This document shows positions 5,516 to 6,199 of a stretch of DNA of 6,199 nucleotides, piece by piece. The DNA is from Candidatus Dormiibacterota bacterium (GTDB lineage Bacteria; Chloroflexota; Dormibacteria; Aeolococcales; Aeolococcaceae). The notes below the pieces were generated by a model. The model saw nothing but the letters and a program-made list of their open reading frames with translations, did no database searches and was not told the DNA's origin. A program made the translations under genes and the position numbers. The stretch spans positions 1 to 6,199 of the forward strand of contig JAFALX010000068.1 of NCBI GenBank assembly GCA_019234035.1, written 5' to 3'. Numbering within the stretch: the first letter of the stretch is position 1; each line of letters opens with the position of its first letter.

Positions 5516-6199
5516 ATGGCGACCGACGACATCACGGCCATTGCTGACGCCGACCGCGAACGCGTCTCTGAGCTACGCAGGACGATCGAGCACCATGCCC
5601 ATCAGTACTACGTGCTCGACCAGCCGGAGATCACGGACGCGGACTACGACGTGCTGTTCCGCGAGCTGCTCGACCTCGAGACGCGCTACCCGGATCTGCA
5701 GACGGTGGATTCCCCCACGCAGCGCGTCGGCGGCGCGCCGTCCGAGGCCTTCCGCAAGGTGCGCCACCGCACACCGATGCTCAGCCTCAGCAACGCGTTC
5801 TCGCACGACGAGGTGCGCGAGTTCGTGCGCCGTGTGGAGCGTGGCGTCGGGACGGTCGACGAGTACGTCTGCGAGCTGAAGATCGACGGCCTCGCCATGT
5901 CGCTGACGTACCGCGACGGCGAGTACGTGCAGGCGGCCACGCGCGGCAACGGTATCGAGGGCGAGGACGTCACGGCGAACGTGCGCACCATCCGCTCGGT
6001 GCCGGTCACGTTGCGCAGGGAACCGGTGGCGCCGCAGCACGAGTTCGAAGCCCGCGGCGAGGTGTACCTCCCGAAGGCCGCCTTCGTTGCCCTCAACGCG
6101 CGTCTCGAGGAGGCCGGCAAGCCGACGTACGCCAATCCGCGCAACGCCGCCGCCGGTGCGGTGCGCCAGCTCGATCCGACGGTCACGTCACAGCGCGGG
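5516..6199 (+). CDS. ligA: NAD-dependent DNA ligase LigA, 5' part
   Basis: The first 228 residues are present and the frame is open to the window edge. The full family length is about 670. LigA seals nicks in duplex DNA during replication and repair, using NAD+ to adenylate its active-site Lys. Visible are domain Ia (IEHHAHQYYVLDQPEITDADYDVLFREL, about residues 24-51), which binds the NMN half of NAD+, and the start of the adenylation domain. The nucleotidyltransferase motif CELKIDGLAM has catalytic K122. Also present are the TRGNGIEGEDVT loop, EARGEVYLP and the conserved YANPRNAAAGAVRQLDP. The OB, zinc-finger, HhH and BRCT parts lie outside the window. The ATG at 5516 directly follows an in-frame TAG, so it is the earliest possible start. 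No Shine-Dalgarno is visible before it. The neighbouring pcrA also acts in DNA repair. Confidence 0.97.
   Translation, partial: MATDDITAIADADRERVSELRRTIEHHAHQYYVLDQPEITDADYDVLFRELLDLETRYPDLQTVDSPTQRVGGAPSEAFRKVRHRTPMLSLSNAFSHDEVREFVRRVERGVGTVDEYVCELKIDGLAMSLTYRDGEYVQAATRGNGIEGEDVTANVRTIRSVPVTLRREPVAPQHEFEARGEVYLPKAAFVALNARLEEAGKPTYANPRNAAAGAVRQLDPTVTSQRG

Overview
The window is a GC-rich (roughly two-thirds G+C), densely packed bacterial chromosome segment. Every supported gene is on the + strand. I infer a high-GC bacterium, most likely an actinobacterial (for example Thermoleophilia-like) or Chloroflexota-type lineage. The reasons are the GC content, frequent GTG starts, a CofE-like (F420-0:glutamate ligase family) gene, and a PcrA-type helicase followed by NAD-dependent DNA ligase. 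The lineage is not proven by anything seen here.

Layout: 2-487 is the 3' end of a CofE-like protein gene. After 65 nt comes alanine racemase (alr, 553-1671), then a nitrilase-superfamily amidase-type hydrolase (1701-2567). The PcrA/UvrD-type helicase (2542-5310) overlaps the end of the hydrolase gene by 26 nt. A structured 205-nt gap follows, and then the 5' part of ligA (5516 to the window edge). The tight spacing up to pcrA suggests one transcript covering alr, the hydrolase and pcrA. Metabolic and cell-wall genes (D-alanine supply, amide hydrolysis) are therefore followed by DNA repair genes (PcrA, LigA).

The two standout items are these. (1) pcrA carries an in-frame 172-residue mini-intein (3349-3864), inserted between the Gln and Ser of helicase motif III (GDDDQ|SVYGFRGA). 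All the splicing motifs are visible and no homing-endonuclease motif is. (2) The pcrA-ligA gap is almost filled by a 194-bp imperfect palindrome (5320-5513). Its outermost 16 bp are perfectly inverted-repeated, and it ends 2 nt before the ligA start codon. This looks like a small MITE-like element or a very large hairpin. It also holds a 35-codon open frame that reads like a bare export signal or lipoprotein leader.

I found no tRNA, rRNA, CRISPR array or transposase gene. The long open frames on the minus strand look like GC-rich shadows of the + strand genes.
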